Assembly (NCBI RefSeq): GCF_037975245.1
Contig: NC_092562.1
Coordinates: forward strand, 26,089,054 to 26,153,053
Direction: 5' to 3'
DNA: 64,000 nt
Source of the DNA: Apostichopus japonicus
Lineage: Eukaryota; Echinodermata; Holothuroidea; Aspidochirotida; Stichopodidae
How positions within the stretch are numbered: position 1 is the first letter of the stretch; every line of letters starts with the position of its first letter. Shown in pieces: positions 1 to 12,200 of this stretch. A program made the translations under genes and the position numbers. The notes under the pieces are model-generated. The model saw only the letters and a list, made by a program, of their open reading frames with translations. It did no database searches and was not told the origin of the DNA.

Positions 1-955
1 GACAGATACAGAATTCTTCAGGCTTATTAATGTTATCCTATGCAGACGACACATACAGAATCCCGCAGGCTTAGACGACAAATACAGAATCCTGTAGGCT
101 TAGTAATGTTATCCTTAGCAGACGACAAATACAGAATCCTGCAGGCTTAGTAACGTTATCCTTAGCAGACGACAGATACAGAATCTTACAGGCTTAGTAA
201 TGTTATCCTATGCATACGACAAATACAGAATCATGCAGGCTTAGTAATGTTATCCTTTGCAGACGAAAAATACAGAATCCTGCAGGCTTAGTAATATTAT
301 CCTTAGCAGACGACAGATACAGAATTCTTCAGGCTTATTAATGTTATCCTATGCAGACGACACATACAGGATCCCGCAGGCTTAGACGACAAATACAGAA
401 TCATGCAGGCTTAGTAATGTTATCATTAGCAGACAACAAATACAGAGTCCTGCAGGCTTAGTAATGTTATCCTTAGCAGACGACAAATACACAATCCCAC
501 AGGCTTAGTAATGTTATCCTAGGCAGACGACAAATACAGAATCCTGCAGGCTTAGTAATGTTATCCTATGCAGACGTCAGATTACATAATCCTGCAGCCT
601 TAGTAATGCTATCCTTAGCAGACGACAAATACAGAATCATGCAGGCTTAGTAATGTTATCCTTAGCAGACGACAGATACAGAATCATGCAGGCTTAGTAA
701 TGTTATCCTATGCAGACTACAAATACACAATCCCACAGGCTTAGTAATGTTATCCTAGGCAGACGACAAATACAGAATCCTGCAGGCTTAGTAATGTTAT
801 CCTATGCAGACGTCAGATTACATAATCCTGCAGCCTTAGTAATGCTATCCTTAGCAGACGACAAATACAGAATCATGCAGGCTTAGTAATGTTATCCTTA
901 GCAGACGACAGATACAGAATCATGCAGGCTTAGTAATGTTATCCTTAGCAGACGA
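1..955. repeat. ~47-bp minisatellite with higher-order structure
   Basis: About twenty head-to-tail copies of a ~47-bp unit fill this stretch. The unit reads roughly GACGACAAATACAGAATC, then CTGCAGGCTTAGTAATG, then TTATCCTTAGCA. Variants recur in order: a five-unit block starting near 484 repeats 236 bp later near 720, and the opening block recurs 311 bp later near 312. Two units, near 49 and 361, lack the same ~17 bp after GGCTTA. The array probably extends left of the window. No open frame runs through it. Confidence 0.95.
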
Positions 956-2269
956 AGTCAAATAGTCACACTGAATTGAAGAACATTTTGTTAATTGAAT
1001 GCGCGTTTAAGTGATGTGTAGTATGCATTCCATGATGGGAATATTATTCAAGTTTGAAACATGGCAGTCGAAGCAAAATGCCGCTATTCATGTCTTGTAA
1101 GTTGAGCGTAGTTAATTTTTCCTTCTTTGTTCTGCGTTGCAAGATACTCTTCCTTAATTGGTAAAAAAATGTAGAATTTTTTCTACTGATTCTTGTGTTC
1201 ATGTGACGTAAATGATGACGCCATATATTATATTCAGGACGACTACTTGTTCACTACAATATATAGTTTTTATGAGTAGCAACGATTGTCAAAAAAATAA
1301 ATGTGTTTTACATTCCTTTCTAACATTCCTTTTTAAACAAAAATGTTTAGACGGTAATCGATAAAGTTATGCCAGTTTGAATCGAATTATTAATGGTCGC
1401 TTAATTAGCAATGTTTGAGTTTAACCGACATATATTTCAACAATAATCGGTGTAACATTGCTGCAGATATTAGAGAAGACATAAAAAAATACTTATTTAA
1501 GAATTTATTATGACAATACTTACATAAGGTAAGCCATGAAGAAGGTAAAATTAGCTTGCCATTACAGAGATTTTAAATCTTGAACCAATGATGAAGATGT
1601 TAAGTTTTTTAACCGAGATTTACTAGTAATCATAAATTGCCATGTTTAAGTATTTCGGGTCCTTACAGGCAAGCTAACTTTGTATATGAAATCAGTTATG
1701 TATGGATATAGCTTGTGATTCATTAGATGACGAAGCCAATACTCCGATCGAACCTGCTCTCATTTTCATAGATTTGGTTTTCCTAGCAAAAACAAACTAC
1801 CAACATTCATCTTGTTTCATGTCTAAAACAGGGAATCAAATCGATTGGCCTACAAAACAAATTTGCTCTCCGGTCAGTTGGTGCAAATAAACTGCTTTTA
1901 TCACCATGTGGTTTGACGAACGGTGGAAAAACCAATACTTACATTATGGAAGATCGGTATACAGCTGTATATTTTGTACGCAGCATGTGTTATAGCAGTA
2001 GTAATGCAGTTTAACTTGGGGGCAATTTGACGATTTCGAATCCAGGTCAATTAAGATTTGTTTGACCTGATGACAGCTCGATCAACGCTAATGCTCCATA
2101 AAACGACTGTCGACAAGTTCACTGCGCACATACACGGTAACCATGGGAACAGCCTCGTTGTTCCACAGCATGAGTCTTAAATCTTGTCAGAATTTTCACC
2201 TGGACAAGCTATTGAGAATCATGATTATACAAGGTACATGACAATGGCTATAGTTTTTTATTCCCTATT
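956..2269. other. No gene seen
   Basis: This is unique-looking AT-rich sequence. The one open frame (1702-1890, + strand, 62 codons) has no recognisable domain, splice context or codon pattern, and I take it as chance. Confidence 0.6.
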
Positions 2270-2815
2270 TACAAAACTTGTCAGACGACCAGTTAAGCAT
2301 GTGCAGACAGCAAACGATAAAATTGCTCCCGTTAAAAACACTAAATAAACTTGACACTGGCAGACAGCCATAGATATATTTGTTCCTGTCAAACGAACTA
2401 GGTAAACTTGACATTACCGGACAGCCTTAGCTAACCTTGGTCCTGTCAAACAAACAAGGTTAACTTGATATTGCCAGCAGGCAACCATTAGGTAATCTTG
2501 ACCGTGTCAGACAATCTAGGTAAGTGGAAATTGCCAGAAAGCAAAAAGTAAACTTGAGCCTGTCAAACAGACTAGGTAATATTGACATTTCCAGAAATCC
2601 ATATGGATAATCTTGACCGTGTCAGACAGACTATGGGCTAGGTAAGCTTGGGTGTGTCAGACATACTTTAGGTAAGTTTGAATGTGCAAGACAATCAAAT
2701 GTAACTTTGACCCTGTCAGACAGCCATTGGTAAATTTTGCACACGTGACCCTGTCAGAAAGACTATAGTTAAACTTGATCCTGTTCGTCAGCTATTGATA
2801 AACTAGATCACTAAA
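2270..2815. repeat. Degenerate tandem repeat
   Basis: A short phrase recurs about fifteen times at uneven spacing of 30-60 bp: TAGGTAAACTTGA followed by CCTGTCAGACAGAC or ATTGCCAGACAGCC. Copies differ by substitutions and small indels, so this is an old, decayed minisatellite. It is unrelated to the array at 1-955. Confidence 0.8.
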
Positions 2816-5800
2816 TAACAGCATCGACAAAGGTTTATCTCCGTTGTAAATCAGAAACACTTACATGAGTGTAAGAACATTAATGATATAGCTTTGACAA
2901 CACGTATCTTTCCTGTCAAACTCATATAATGACGCCTTTGGCGTTCCCTAGTTTATTTTACGTGTGTGTTTGTGTGTGTGTGTGTGCGTTTTGCATATTG
3001 GTCGTACATCATACCTTAAAACACGCCGATATTACTCCTGATATAAAATGCACACTCCCTATATGAATCTATTAAGTCATGAAAATACACTTAATGACCG
3101 AGAATATTTCAATGCATTCCATCTCATAGCAATAAAAGTGTAATGATACATCTTGACAGGTGCCCTTGGATAAACATAAGTTTGTAAATAATTATTACTT
3201 CAAACAATTCTTTCACATATATACCACTGTTAAATCAAATTTAAAATCAATTAAGGTAGTGTGCTAAACGACGTTGTACTATATCGTGTGTGCATTAAAG
3301 TATAGAGAGGTATACGTCATATAGCGGATGGTTGAACCCAGACCTTCTGTGCTTTGCAACATACAGGCAAAAGTACTTTTGATACATGTGACAATGTTTT
3401 TTTTCTTTAACCAACTATAATTGTTTACGTTTAGACAATGGTTGAGAATAAAACTGGTACCTTACAGACAATAATAAATAATACCCAATTCTTATATAGC
3501 GCATGACACACTAAAAGTATGGTGGCGCTGAGAAACAGAGGACAGATAACAGAGGATAAAACTATAACAGTGGGAATAATTGAATCTAATATGCTTAAAA
3601 AATAGATACAGACTCATCCCCTTTAACTTGGCGAGTCAGATTATTCCACAGAAAGCCTAAACTTGTGAAAGCTGCGGGGAAAAATGAAGGAAAGACTGGA
3701 CGATGGATATTGACTTAGTGGTTGCATTATGAGGAAAATGTAAAACCATATGTAGTAGAACGCAGGAGGCAAATAGTAGTGTATGCCTACCTGTGAACAA
3801 GACGTATGTTGGTGAGGGCACGGCCATGGGGTACATTTGAAAATCGGCCATGGGTAGCTGAAGCCGATCTTCCCGCAGGGGAGTCGGGTGGGGGAAAATA
3901 TATATATACGTGAAATGGTGCATTATGTAGCACACTTAGGCTACACAATTTATGTTGGTCTTTAATTAGGTATACAAGCAAGGTGGTGCTAATATTTACT
4001 TTTAATTTTGTATTGTGTGGCTGTAAAGGAGCGAGGGGAGGGGGAGGGGATGGGGGGGGAACCTCACACACCCCTGTCATCGCGCCTGAACATTATTTAT
4101 CTCAAGTTAATTTCTCTACTACTGATACTCTTATAAGTATATTTCGTGACAAACTGTTTCGAACATTTTTTTTTCACCCTTAAATACTCAGACAATACCA
4201 CGTTATAGGAGCTCACGGTCCAAATTGTAACCATAGAATTCAATTTTCGACGGTAAAACCTTCCTATCGAGAATTATTCTCTCTTTTTGTCTTCGTCAAA
4301 TATTATGAGTGCTCCCGCAGGTTTTTGGAGGCGAACGGGATATATGCACAATCGAAGTGTTTATAACACCTGGCTAAACTATAACAACATCAGAACACAT
4401 CTCTATTAGAATCGAGTGGTTAGCACATGCTTTGTTGTATATCTTCTCGCGTACGGCTACAGCTACCTATATGGAAACATTTATATCCACAGAGACAACT
4501 TAAACAAGAGCAACATTGCATAAGGGTTGTTTTATGCAATCGTTTCAAGTTGAATTTTGTTTCAGTTGTATGTTATACTCAGATTCTCTTACGTCTATAT
4601 CATTCACTGTTCTATAATAAACCTATCGTTTCATCGGAGACAGGAACCGCTGTTTGTGAATTTTTGTCGGTTTTGAAAATTCCCACCGGTAGATAAGAGT
4701 GAAGCTGAAGATTCCCAACGGTACGGTTCGCGGATTGAGTTAGCGTCGACGGCCATGCTTCAGAATAAGATTGGCTTATCTTTGCTTCTCTCCTTTAAGC
4801 TTTTTAGTACTTGTCAAATGCTTAAGCACTAGATTATTGACATGAAAAGAAAAAAAAAGAAAAAAAAATCTCGATTTGGAGTGTTCGTGTTGGAAAAAGG
4901 GAATTCTAACGGCTACTGCGAAAAGAGCCAGTGCGCATGCTCAACTTATTAAACAGGACATTGTAACGAAACGTAACAATTCAGATTCACAATTAATATG
5001 ATTATGGGATTGACTGCGATGTTTTATTTTCATCACATTTTCTCAACAAGTAGCGGTAAAATTGGTTGTCTTTCGTGTTTTTTCGGTGTTTCTGGTTTGT
5101 GAGAAAATTGTAGAAATAACTATAGTTTATCCACAGTGTGTCATACGTTGGTGGGGTATCAAAAACTGGAAACACAGTGGTAACAAAGGTCAATTAATAC
5201 AGCTGCATAATACTGTAATGTGTCGGCAGAACGTTGCTTAAATTTGCTACAGGTTTTGCAAATGTATAGCATATAGATATAAATAGCCTAATGTCCAAGT
5301 TTTTTAAAATCATCACTGTTTGCGTTTCTCACCGTTATGTATTTATAAGTGAAATAAACCGTGATTTTCCTTAATAGGAATAACTGTAAACACATATACA
5401 TCCACAATTTCTCTCCAAAACTATGGTTTCTTTTTCTTTTTTCTTGAATGATTAGTTTTAATGTTCAGTATAAACGCTTTGTAATACAGTCATTGCGCTC
5501 AAAAGTGTATATGTTTGACACTAGGGAACTCTGCCAAATCAACTCGTTCATAATAACGCACCGTTATGATTACCTGGTGTCATCTTCGAGGATGTAAGAG
5601 GATCGGGGTTGATCCTGGTGGATCAAGTTGTTTGTTTGGTTTCCATGTTCAGGGTCTACTATTGGGCGACTTTCTTTAAAGAGTGTGAATGATTATGATT
5701 CTGGTTTACAACGTCAGGTTTTGTAATACAACACGGTTGTCAGCTATAATCTCTCAAACGTAGAGAGTCTGCCTCTTGTGCTTTTCTGTTAATACCAGAG

Positions 5801-6401
5801 GAGACGAAATAGGGTACAACTTGGCGTGGGTGAGGCCTGGGAGGGGGTGGGGGGGGGGGGGGTTAGGGCCCAAACGTCGAAGGGCAGTAGGATATGTGAC
5901 TTTCATTTTGAGGGCGGTAAACCGAAAACTAAAAATGTTCGATACTGATGGATTCTCTCTGAATTTTGTATCACAAATTCTAGTATTTGAATAGTTATCA
6001 TGAAAACGGCGTTATACCAATAAAAATATTTATTTCATCTTCCAACAGAAGGGTACTTTTTAAATAACAAAATAAGACACTTTGTTAATTTCAAAAATAT
6101 TATTGCTTTATTAAATGGAGCATGTTTTAAGTTTTCATGAAACTGAGGGAAGGGAACGTAACCCTCATTTCCATCGTCCCTGGTTAAAACTTCTACATTG
6201 CTTTGCAAAGAAACCGTTAAGTTCCCGTCCCTTGGCAAAACATTATTCTCATGATCACTGCCGGGTGGCGGCTGAAAGTATAGTCTATTAGTTCATATAA
6301 AGTTATGTTTTATTAACCTTGGGTGACTGTTAATTCTAACAAAGTAAACGTCACTTCCACTAATCCATCCTCCTGTTCCCTGTCTTTTCTCTTTGGGACA
6401 G
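2816..6401. other. Non-coding; (TG)n and one interspersed repeat copy
   Basis: The stretch contains a (TG)n run at about 2963-2987, scattered poly-A and poly-G tracts (for example 5848-5863), and one copy of the GTGGATCAAG repeat family at about 5585-5685. Small open frames on both strands overlap one another and have no recognisable domain. If the receptor-like gene downstream has earlier exons here, I could not identify them. Confidence 0.5.
5585..5685 (+). repeat. Interspersed repeat family A, copy 1
   Basis: The segment carries GTGGATCAAGTTGTTTG, then a 'CAGGGTCTACTATTGGGCGACTTTCTTT' type end split across about 30 bp. The same order of motifs (GTGGATCAAG, CGTTTGGTTT, CAGGTT, TTGGGTGAC, CTTTCTT) recurs at 28232-28325 and 28366-28480 on the minus strand and at 30116-30215 on the plus strand. 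Divergence between copies is substantial. The family is unnamed here. Confidence 0.6.
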
Positions 6402-6829
6402 ATTCGTATTATATCCAACGTATCCGGCCGGCAGGAGAATTTGTGGGCTGATTTGGCGGCGATGCAACAAGCAGAATACTACCCTATTTGTCTTCCTATC
6501 ATATACGTCCTCTTCCATAAGCAGCTTTGGATACGTATAACACTATACAAGAAGAGACGTCACCAGTTACCGATCAGAAGCTTGCAACCTCTTGAATCAG
6601 GGAGAAGTATTCAAGAAATTCAGAGGTACCGAAGGTACAACCATTCAAACCACGTGGCCGGATCTTGGAGTAATCACGTGAACCATAAGAGTACACCTAA
6701 CAACTCCTCCGAATCGAACCATGTAAACAGTATATCCTCAAATGACGATGACGGAGAACCGACTGCAAGAAAGAAGTTGGTGTTCCCAGGAAGGGTCTTT
6801 CATGCTGCTGAATCCATGTATTTACCAGA
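6402..6829 (+). CDS. Internal exon of a putative 7TM receptor-like gene (partial)
   Basis: An acceptor (TCTCTTTGGGACAG, CAG at 6399-6401) opens a 428-bp frame that ends at a consensus donor (GA|GTGAGT, 6830-6835), leaving phase 2. The encoded 142 residues begin IRIISNVSG. A short hydrophobic stretch, EYYPICLPIIYVLF, lies near residues 27-40 and is followed by a basic segment (LYKKRRH). A polar Ser/Asn-rich tail follows. This layout resembles TM7, helix 8 and the cytoplasmic tail of a rhodopsin-family GPCR, with LPIIY in place of NPxxY. There is no in-frame ATG near the start, so upstream exons must lie elsewhere. The exon joins in phase to 23024-23276. Exon status is moderately supported; the receptor assignment is only a suggestion. 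Confidence 0.45.
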
Positions 6830-7586
6830 GTGAGTCATTATTATTATTATTCATTTCTGTCTATGTCAGGGTTTCCCTAACTTAACTCCCCCCCCCCCCC
6901 CACTGCACGAACCCCCTGTGGATGTCAGAGTTGTCCACGAACCCCCAACTTTTTGATACACTATCTGAGTCATTATTATACTACAATACGCATAGCAGTG
7001 CTTCGTAAAAGACAGTGGCGGAGAAACAGGGGGGGGGGGGTTGGGGGGGTTTTAACCCCCCCACTTTTTGAAGAGGGGGGGGTTGGCCTACACAATCAAC
7101 CCCCCTAGTTTTAGCCAGTAATGTTCTGTTATAGCCTATGTTATGTGCTCCAAATGGCATAATAAATCAAATTATTGAATTTGAAATTGTTAAAGTCATT
7201 TCAACCTTTTACCTGGTAGGCTACATCAACAATTAACGACCGAAAACCGAGTTAGAATTGACCCACACATTATTTCTAGCCCCTTTCCCCCACCTTGCGC
7301 ACTGGAACTTGTAGCTCATAGCGCTAACTTTACCCCACAACAGACATACACAAAATAACGTTTTGTTGCTGTTGAATAGCTTTGGAACTGTATACACTTG
7401 CCAACCTCAACGAGGTGAAGGAAGGAAAAGAAAAAGAAGAAAGAGAGAAAAGGATGAAGTAGAAAATACGGCAAGAAAACGGGAAGAGAAAGAGGAACAG
7501 TGACAAAATTATTAGAATTTGTAAAGCAAACAGCAGATATCACATCATATCAGTGAGCATGAAAATGGCGTTCCACGATAAACAGC

Positions 7587-8160
7587 CTCCAAACCATGGG
7601 CGCAGATCCTGGTGAAGACAGCGGGACGCGTCCCCACCAACTTTTTCAGTAGTGGGGACATGATATACCGTGTCCCCACCAATTTGTCTTGACCAATAGC
7701 TGCATTTCAAGTTCCCCTGTATTGAACTTTGGCGCAGTTTGATCCAGCATTGTGCAAATGACATGCAGCAGTTCTCATTTTATTGTATTTTATCCACAGT
7801 TGTTAAATATAGGACGGACATCGCATTTGCGGCAGTCTATATTTGTTTTCTGGGAGAGGACCCCAGACCCATCGTATATACAAAAGTCTACTTGGATTAT
7901 TTGTCCCCTGATTTTCTTTCTGCAGACGCCCATGTATTTCTCCAAACTAAATTTCTAAGCCATGAGATCTAAAACTTAAGGAGGTTTAGGAGCATCATTA
8001 GGTCTGGGAAGTGTTATTTCCGGCGATCTGGGAGGTATATTTGCCCAAAAAAATCGTACGCTACGCGCGAACCCATGGTCGCGCTCCGCTTAGATAGTAT
8101 CAGAGAGCATACACGCGTCCCCTCCATTATCCAAGACTGATCTGCGCCCATGCTCAAAAC
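7587..8160. mobile_element. Nested hAT-like element (innermost)
   Basis: The element spans 7595-8152 (558 bp) with 14-bp inverted ends CATGGGCGCAGATC. The flanks are CTCCAAAC (7587-7594) and CTCAAAAC (8153-8160), an 8-bp duplication with one mismatch. It lies inside the 7013-8896 element and is therefore the youngest of the nest. The CATGGG start is less typical of hAT than CAG. Confidence 0.78.
8005..8103 (+). repeat. ~95-bp module B, copy 1
   Basis: The copy starts with GAAGTGTTATTTCCGGCGATC, passes a TACGCTACGCGCG segment and ends CGCTCCGCTTAGATAGT. Related copies are at 8565-8662 and 8725-8822 on this strand and at 56232-56335 on the other. The module occurs in several elements with different TIRs. 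Confidence 0.75.
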
Positions 8161-8564
8161 TGTCGATGTGTGTAGTGTTCGGTTTTGGAAATATCTGGTA
8201 TATTTTTATTTCCTTCAACGAATTTTTTTAATTGCCGTCTGAATTTTCGAAAATTCCCTAACCAACATTCTTCATCATACTTCATCATACTCGTGCAATT
8301 TTGACCCGTCTGTTATGGTTTGAAGGAGGTTTTTCTATATCGGTTGTCCATAGATGATATTTTGTGCAACATTATGGGTATGTTTTGAAGTGAATTCCGC
8401 GATGAAGAATCACCTACAAAAGCAATGATACACAGGATATGTGATGAAGTCGAACATGATGTGTGACTGGTGACAATCTTCAAAAAGGTTATAGATGAGA
8501 AAAATGTATTTGGGAAATACTTGGTTCTCAGGCAAAAGTGTACATATGGTTGGTCAGTTTCAAG

Positions 8565-8662
8565 CCCGAGAAGTGCCATTTCCGGTGATCTGGGGGTACC
8601 AAAACCAGAAATTTGCTTGTACGCTGCGCGCCAACCAATGTTGGCGCTCCGCTTAGATAGTA
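8565..8662 (+). repeat. ~95-bp module B, copy 2
   Basis: The motif order matches copy 1: AGTGCCATTTCCGGTGATC, a short GC-rich CGCGCCAACC segment, and GGCGCTCCGCTTAGATAGT at the end. The open frames on both strands here only reflect the repeat. Confidence 0.75.
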
Positions 8663-8724
8663 ATGCGCGCCCCCGGGTTAGAAAATCCTGCATACGCCCC
8701 TGGTTAAATGCAGCTTTTCAGGGC

Positions 8725-8822
8725 TTGGGCAGTGCCATTTACTGCAATCTGGGAGGCAATATTTGCCAAAAGATTCTTGTGCACTTCGCGCCAACTTATG
8801 GTGGCGCTCCACTTAGATAGTG
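8725..8822 (+). repeat. ~95-bp module B, copy 3
   Basis: This more diverged copy has AGTGCCATTTACTGCAATC, TTCGCGCCAAC and GGCGCTCCACTTAGATAGT. It ends about 75 bp before the right TIR of the middle nested element. Confidence 0.7.
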
Positions 8823-9270
8823 AGCCAGCAGTTATGACTTTTTATTTCATCAATGGCCTGCAACCCCCCACTTCTGACAAGAAATCTCCGCCACTGGTAA
8901 AAGACCAAGTTCATAGTGTAATATTGTAATGGAAAAATAGAGATGAACAAATATTTAATTGGAAACTTCAAGATCAGATCACGAATTGTATCACGCATCG
9001 ATCTCCCATCACACACGATGAGACGGATGCTCCTGTGTTTTTATCACGGTACGGTACTACTATGGCAACATATGCGTATGGAACGCGAAAAGAGTTTGTC
9101 GAAAGGGACGACTTTTGTACATTAATAAATTATATGATATATCAGATTTTAATTTAACAAAACGTACTCTATAGTTTTGACTTTCAGAAACGTCTCACGA
9201 ACCCACTGGGATGGACTCACGCACCCCCTGAGAGTTCATGCACCCCAGTTAGGGAACCCCTGGTCTATGT

Positions 9271-12200
9271 AATATTCACTGCAATCTCTACTGTCAAACT
9301 ATGTCACGAGGCCTTTGGAATTTTACGAGTTTTGATGGGAAAATGAAAAAAAAAATATCTGAAAATGACCCAAAAAAGTGGCTATATCCCCAATGAAAGT
9401 CATTCAAGTATTTTGTCCCCCTGGACATAGAATTGTTAAAGTCAACATGACCCTCCATCATTCATGTGACTGTACATACACAGTAAATATAGGTATGGCT
9501 TGTAAATCAACACGAATATTTCCTCCCATATTCGGCAAAAATCCGGGGCGTGTGCATCTGCGACTTCCAGAGGGCCCATTAGAGGCCCCGAGGCCCTCTA
9601 GAGACACCTTATACGCTATAGGCATATCGGATATATTATGTGTGTGTCCTTTTTCATTCTTTGGTTAACGTTTCCAACCAAGGTATTTGAGGTCACATCA
9701 CCGGAAATGTCGACGTGCGTCCGTGCTAAAATCGATCACGATTGGACGAAACTTATATAGTCTCTGTTTACTATCTGTATTGGTAATAAACCATGCATCT
9801 AAGACAATAACGTTACGTCACAACCTTACAACATCTCTGACCGTATGTCGCTTCTGTCCGCTCTATGTATCGTGTAGACTAAAAACGAAAAATGATCCCC
9901 ATAAAAATGAAACGATATTAACAGACTTCTGGATTTATTTATTATGGGAAAATAAGAAAATACCTCAAGAAAAAAGAAGTATAAAAAAGAGGAAAAAAAA
10001 TACTTAAGGAAAATGATGGATTAACAGTATGATAGGCAACTCAAGGGGAATTACCTAAAGCAGTTTAAATTAAGCAGATAATACTTTGCAAGGAAACTAC
10101 ATTATGTATGCAAAGCGGAATATATTATCATGCTCATGCAAGAATGTTATAATATGAACGCGTGCTGTAGGGAATCTATACATGTTGTCTTAAAGTGTTC
10201 AAAATTCCTGCTAATGATTCGCAAATCTTCCTCATTTTGGGTTCATTGTCACCGTTGCCAGGCAACTTAAACTTTTAAGCGCAACGGTATACTCACACCT
10301 TTAGGTCCAGCCAAGAGGGTTAAGTTGATAAATTTGGCACGTTGTATGGAAGGAATCGATTTATTCTCCGGAAGATGTTTGTATATGAGTTAAGCCTTAT
10401 ATATAGACATATATGTTCTTTACTTATGTGAACATTATAATGTACTTAATGTGTTTCCATCTGGCAATATCCATAGTATTTGAACAGCTAATAAACTATA
10501 TTCTTTCCTCAAAAAATACCTTAGTTCAGTTTCTATACATCGGACATAAAATGTTACACTAAGTTATTATGAAGAAAAGTGCATCTCTCCATTTTATAAA
10601 TTATTATTATCATTATAACTTTGTGTTAACCCACAAGAATAGTAGTCAACACGTTTGACTCCAAAGGTTAAGAATGGTGATTGCTTTATGATCCGGCTTA
10701 CAATGAAACCCGCAAATGTGCAGTTTACCAAAAAGTACGCTTCCCGCTTCCGCTCCCTTTACTAACAGAACCAAGTACTCCGACCTATAAAATTCGCCCC
10801 TCCACCTTTTCCCACCACATGTAAACCTCTTAACATTATACACAGTTTCATAGTTCTAATGGCAATCCATGTCCATCGTACGTGGAATCTTCTTGGCCTG
10901 TTGGCCTTAACAACCGATTTCGGTGACCAATTATCTCAAATCCGGAAAGTTTATTATACTATGCCAGAATTTACAGTCAAACCATGCACCGAAGCTCTTA
11001 TAAGAATGGTCTCCGTGAGATAAGAACCCCTATGGATATCTATTGCGTGATATACAGGTGATACATCTGTATAAAATTTATGATCAATAAGAAGAAAGGA
11101 AAGGGAAAAAAACTCAAGCAGCCCTCAATGCATGACTTAATGCATCACTTTTAATCTTAGGGCCTCATCAATCCCCTGCGGGGCGGAATTCATTCATGCC
11201 GTGTCTTCGTACATAGCTTTAATCATCCATTGCTCACTGGCACTCTCTCACTCTCTCTAAATCTATACACGGTGTACTCCTTCAACCCCCCTTTGGGGTT
11301 ACAAAACGGCCGATCGGCCGATTCAAATGTTTTGCAATTTATAGTATTGATTTTGGCTGAAAAGGAGCTTAACATCCGGATTTCTTTTAGAGAAGAAAAA
11401 TACAACTAAACAAAAGAAATATAAAACTTGCCAGAAGCGAGGATGTACTAAAACTTTACGAGACTTGTGTAGAAAAAAGAAGAAGAAAAAAGGGAAGCCA
11501 ATATCGTACTTATTTCTATGGAAGACGATGGCATACGCACAAACCAAATACATTGGGGTTTTTCATTTACAAATAAACCGTTAGTATTACTTTAATATCA
11601 GATAAAAGTTGCATAAGGCTAGGCCTATTCGAAGCTATTGCATCGAGGGCATACGAATAAGAGGTAAAATGGAAGGAAGGGGGTGTAGGCTGTTACCGCA
11701 TGTTTTTCGTCGTGCAACGTATACGGAGAGTTATGTCACTTTGAGTTACGGTGAACTTATGAATCTTTGTACAAACATTTTGTTCATGCGAACTACTTCT
11801 GCCACTTTCAATAGTAACAATAACACCACCAACTATAACAACAACAATATTAATAACAATAACGAGAAAAATATACAACGACGTCTCCTTTATGTAAGAG
11901 AAATAATAACTGTGAGGTTGTTAACCTGTTGAGGCTCTTTCAGAATTTTTCCAAAAAAGTATCTGCTTATATCGTGCAGTTGTTCTTCGTATGTGCATTA
12001 CGCATGCGCACTTTGCGTTTTGTTGCTTGGTTATATCAATTTTGTTACACACAAACCCAGGTTTAACAAAACACGTTCTGACTGATCAAATATATCAGAT
12101 TTTATAGTATTGTATCTAAATTTACTTTCGCTAGTTTAACAATAATTACGGATTCCATTTAATTATGGCATCATCGTTTTGTTGCCTAGACACTTCGTTA

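Larger units (their letters stand above)
7005..8904. mobile_element. Nested hAT-like element (middle)
   Basis: The element spans 7013-8896. Its ends begin CAGTGGCGGAGA on both sides (right end read as reverse complement). An exact 8-bp duplication, GTAAAAGA, flanks it at 7005-7012 and 8897-8904. It sits wholly inside the 6867-9262 element, so it inserted later. It contains a third element and three copies of a ~95-bp module. No transposase frame is visible. Confidence 0.88.
6859..9270. mobile_element. Non-autonomous hAT-like DNA transposon (outer of three nested)
   Basis: The ends are 6867-6882 and the reverse complement of 9247-9262. They read CAGGGTTTCCCTAACT and CAGGGGTTCCCTAACT, matching at 15 of 16 positions. 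They are flanked by an exact 8-bp duplication, GTCTATGT, at 6859-6866 and 9263-9270. Eight-base target duplications and CAG-starting TIRs are typical of the hAT superfamily. No transposase frame is visible, so the element is non-autonomous. It lies about 30 bp after the exon donor at 6829 and hosts a second element at 7013-8896. Confidence 0.88.

Noticed and set aside
1..955. Regularly spaced direct repeats resembling a CRISPR array
   Set aside because: The whole ~47-bp unit is repeated with no unique spacers, no cas genes are present, and the window is clearly animal. It is a minisatellite.
11609..11932. 107-codon plus-strand open frame
   Set aside because: The second half is an AAC/AAT-rich low-complexity run and no splice sites or domain support it.
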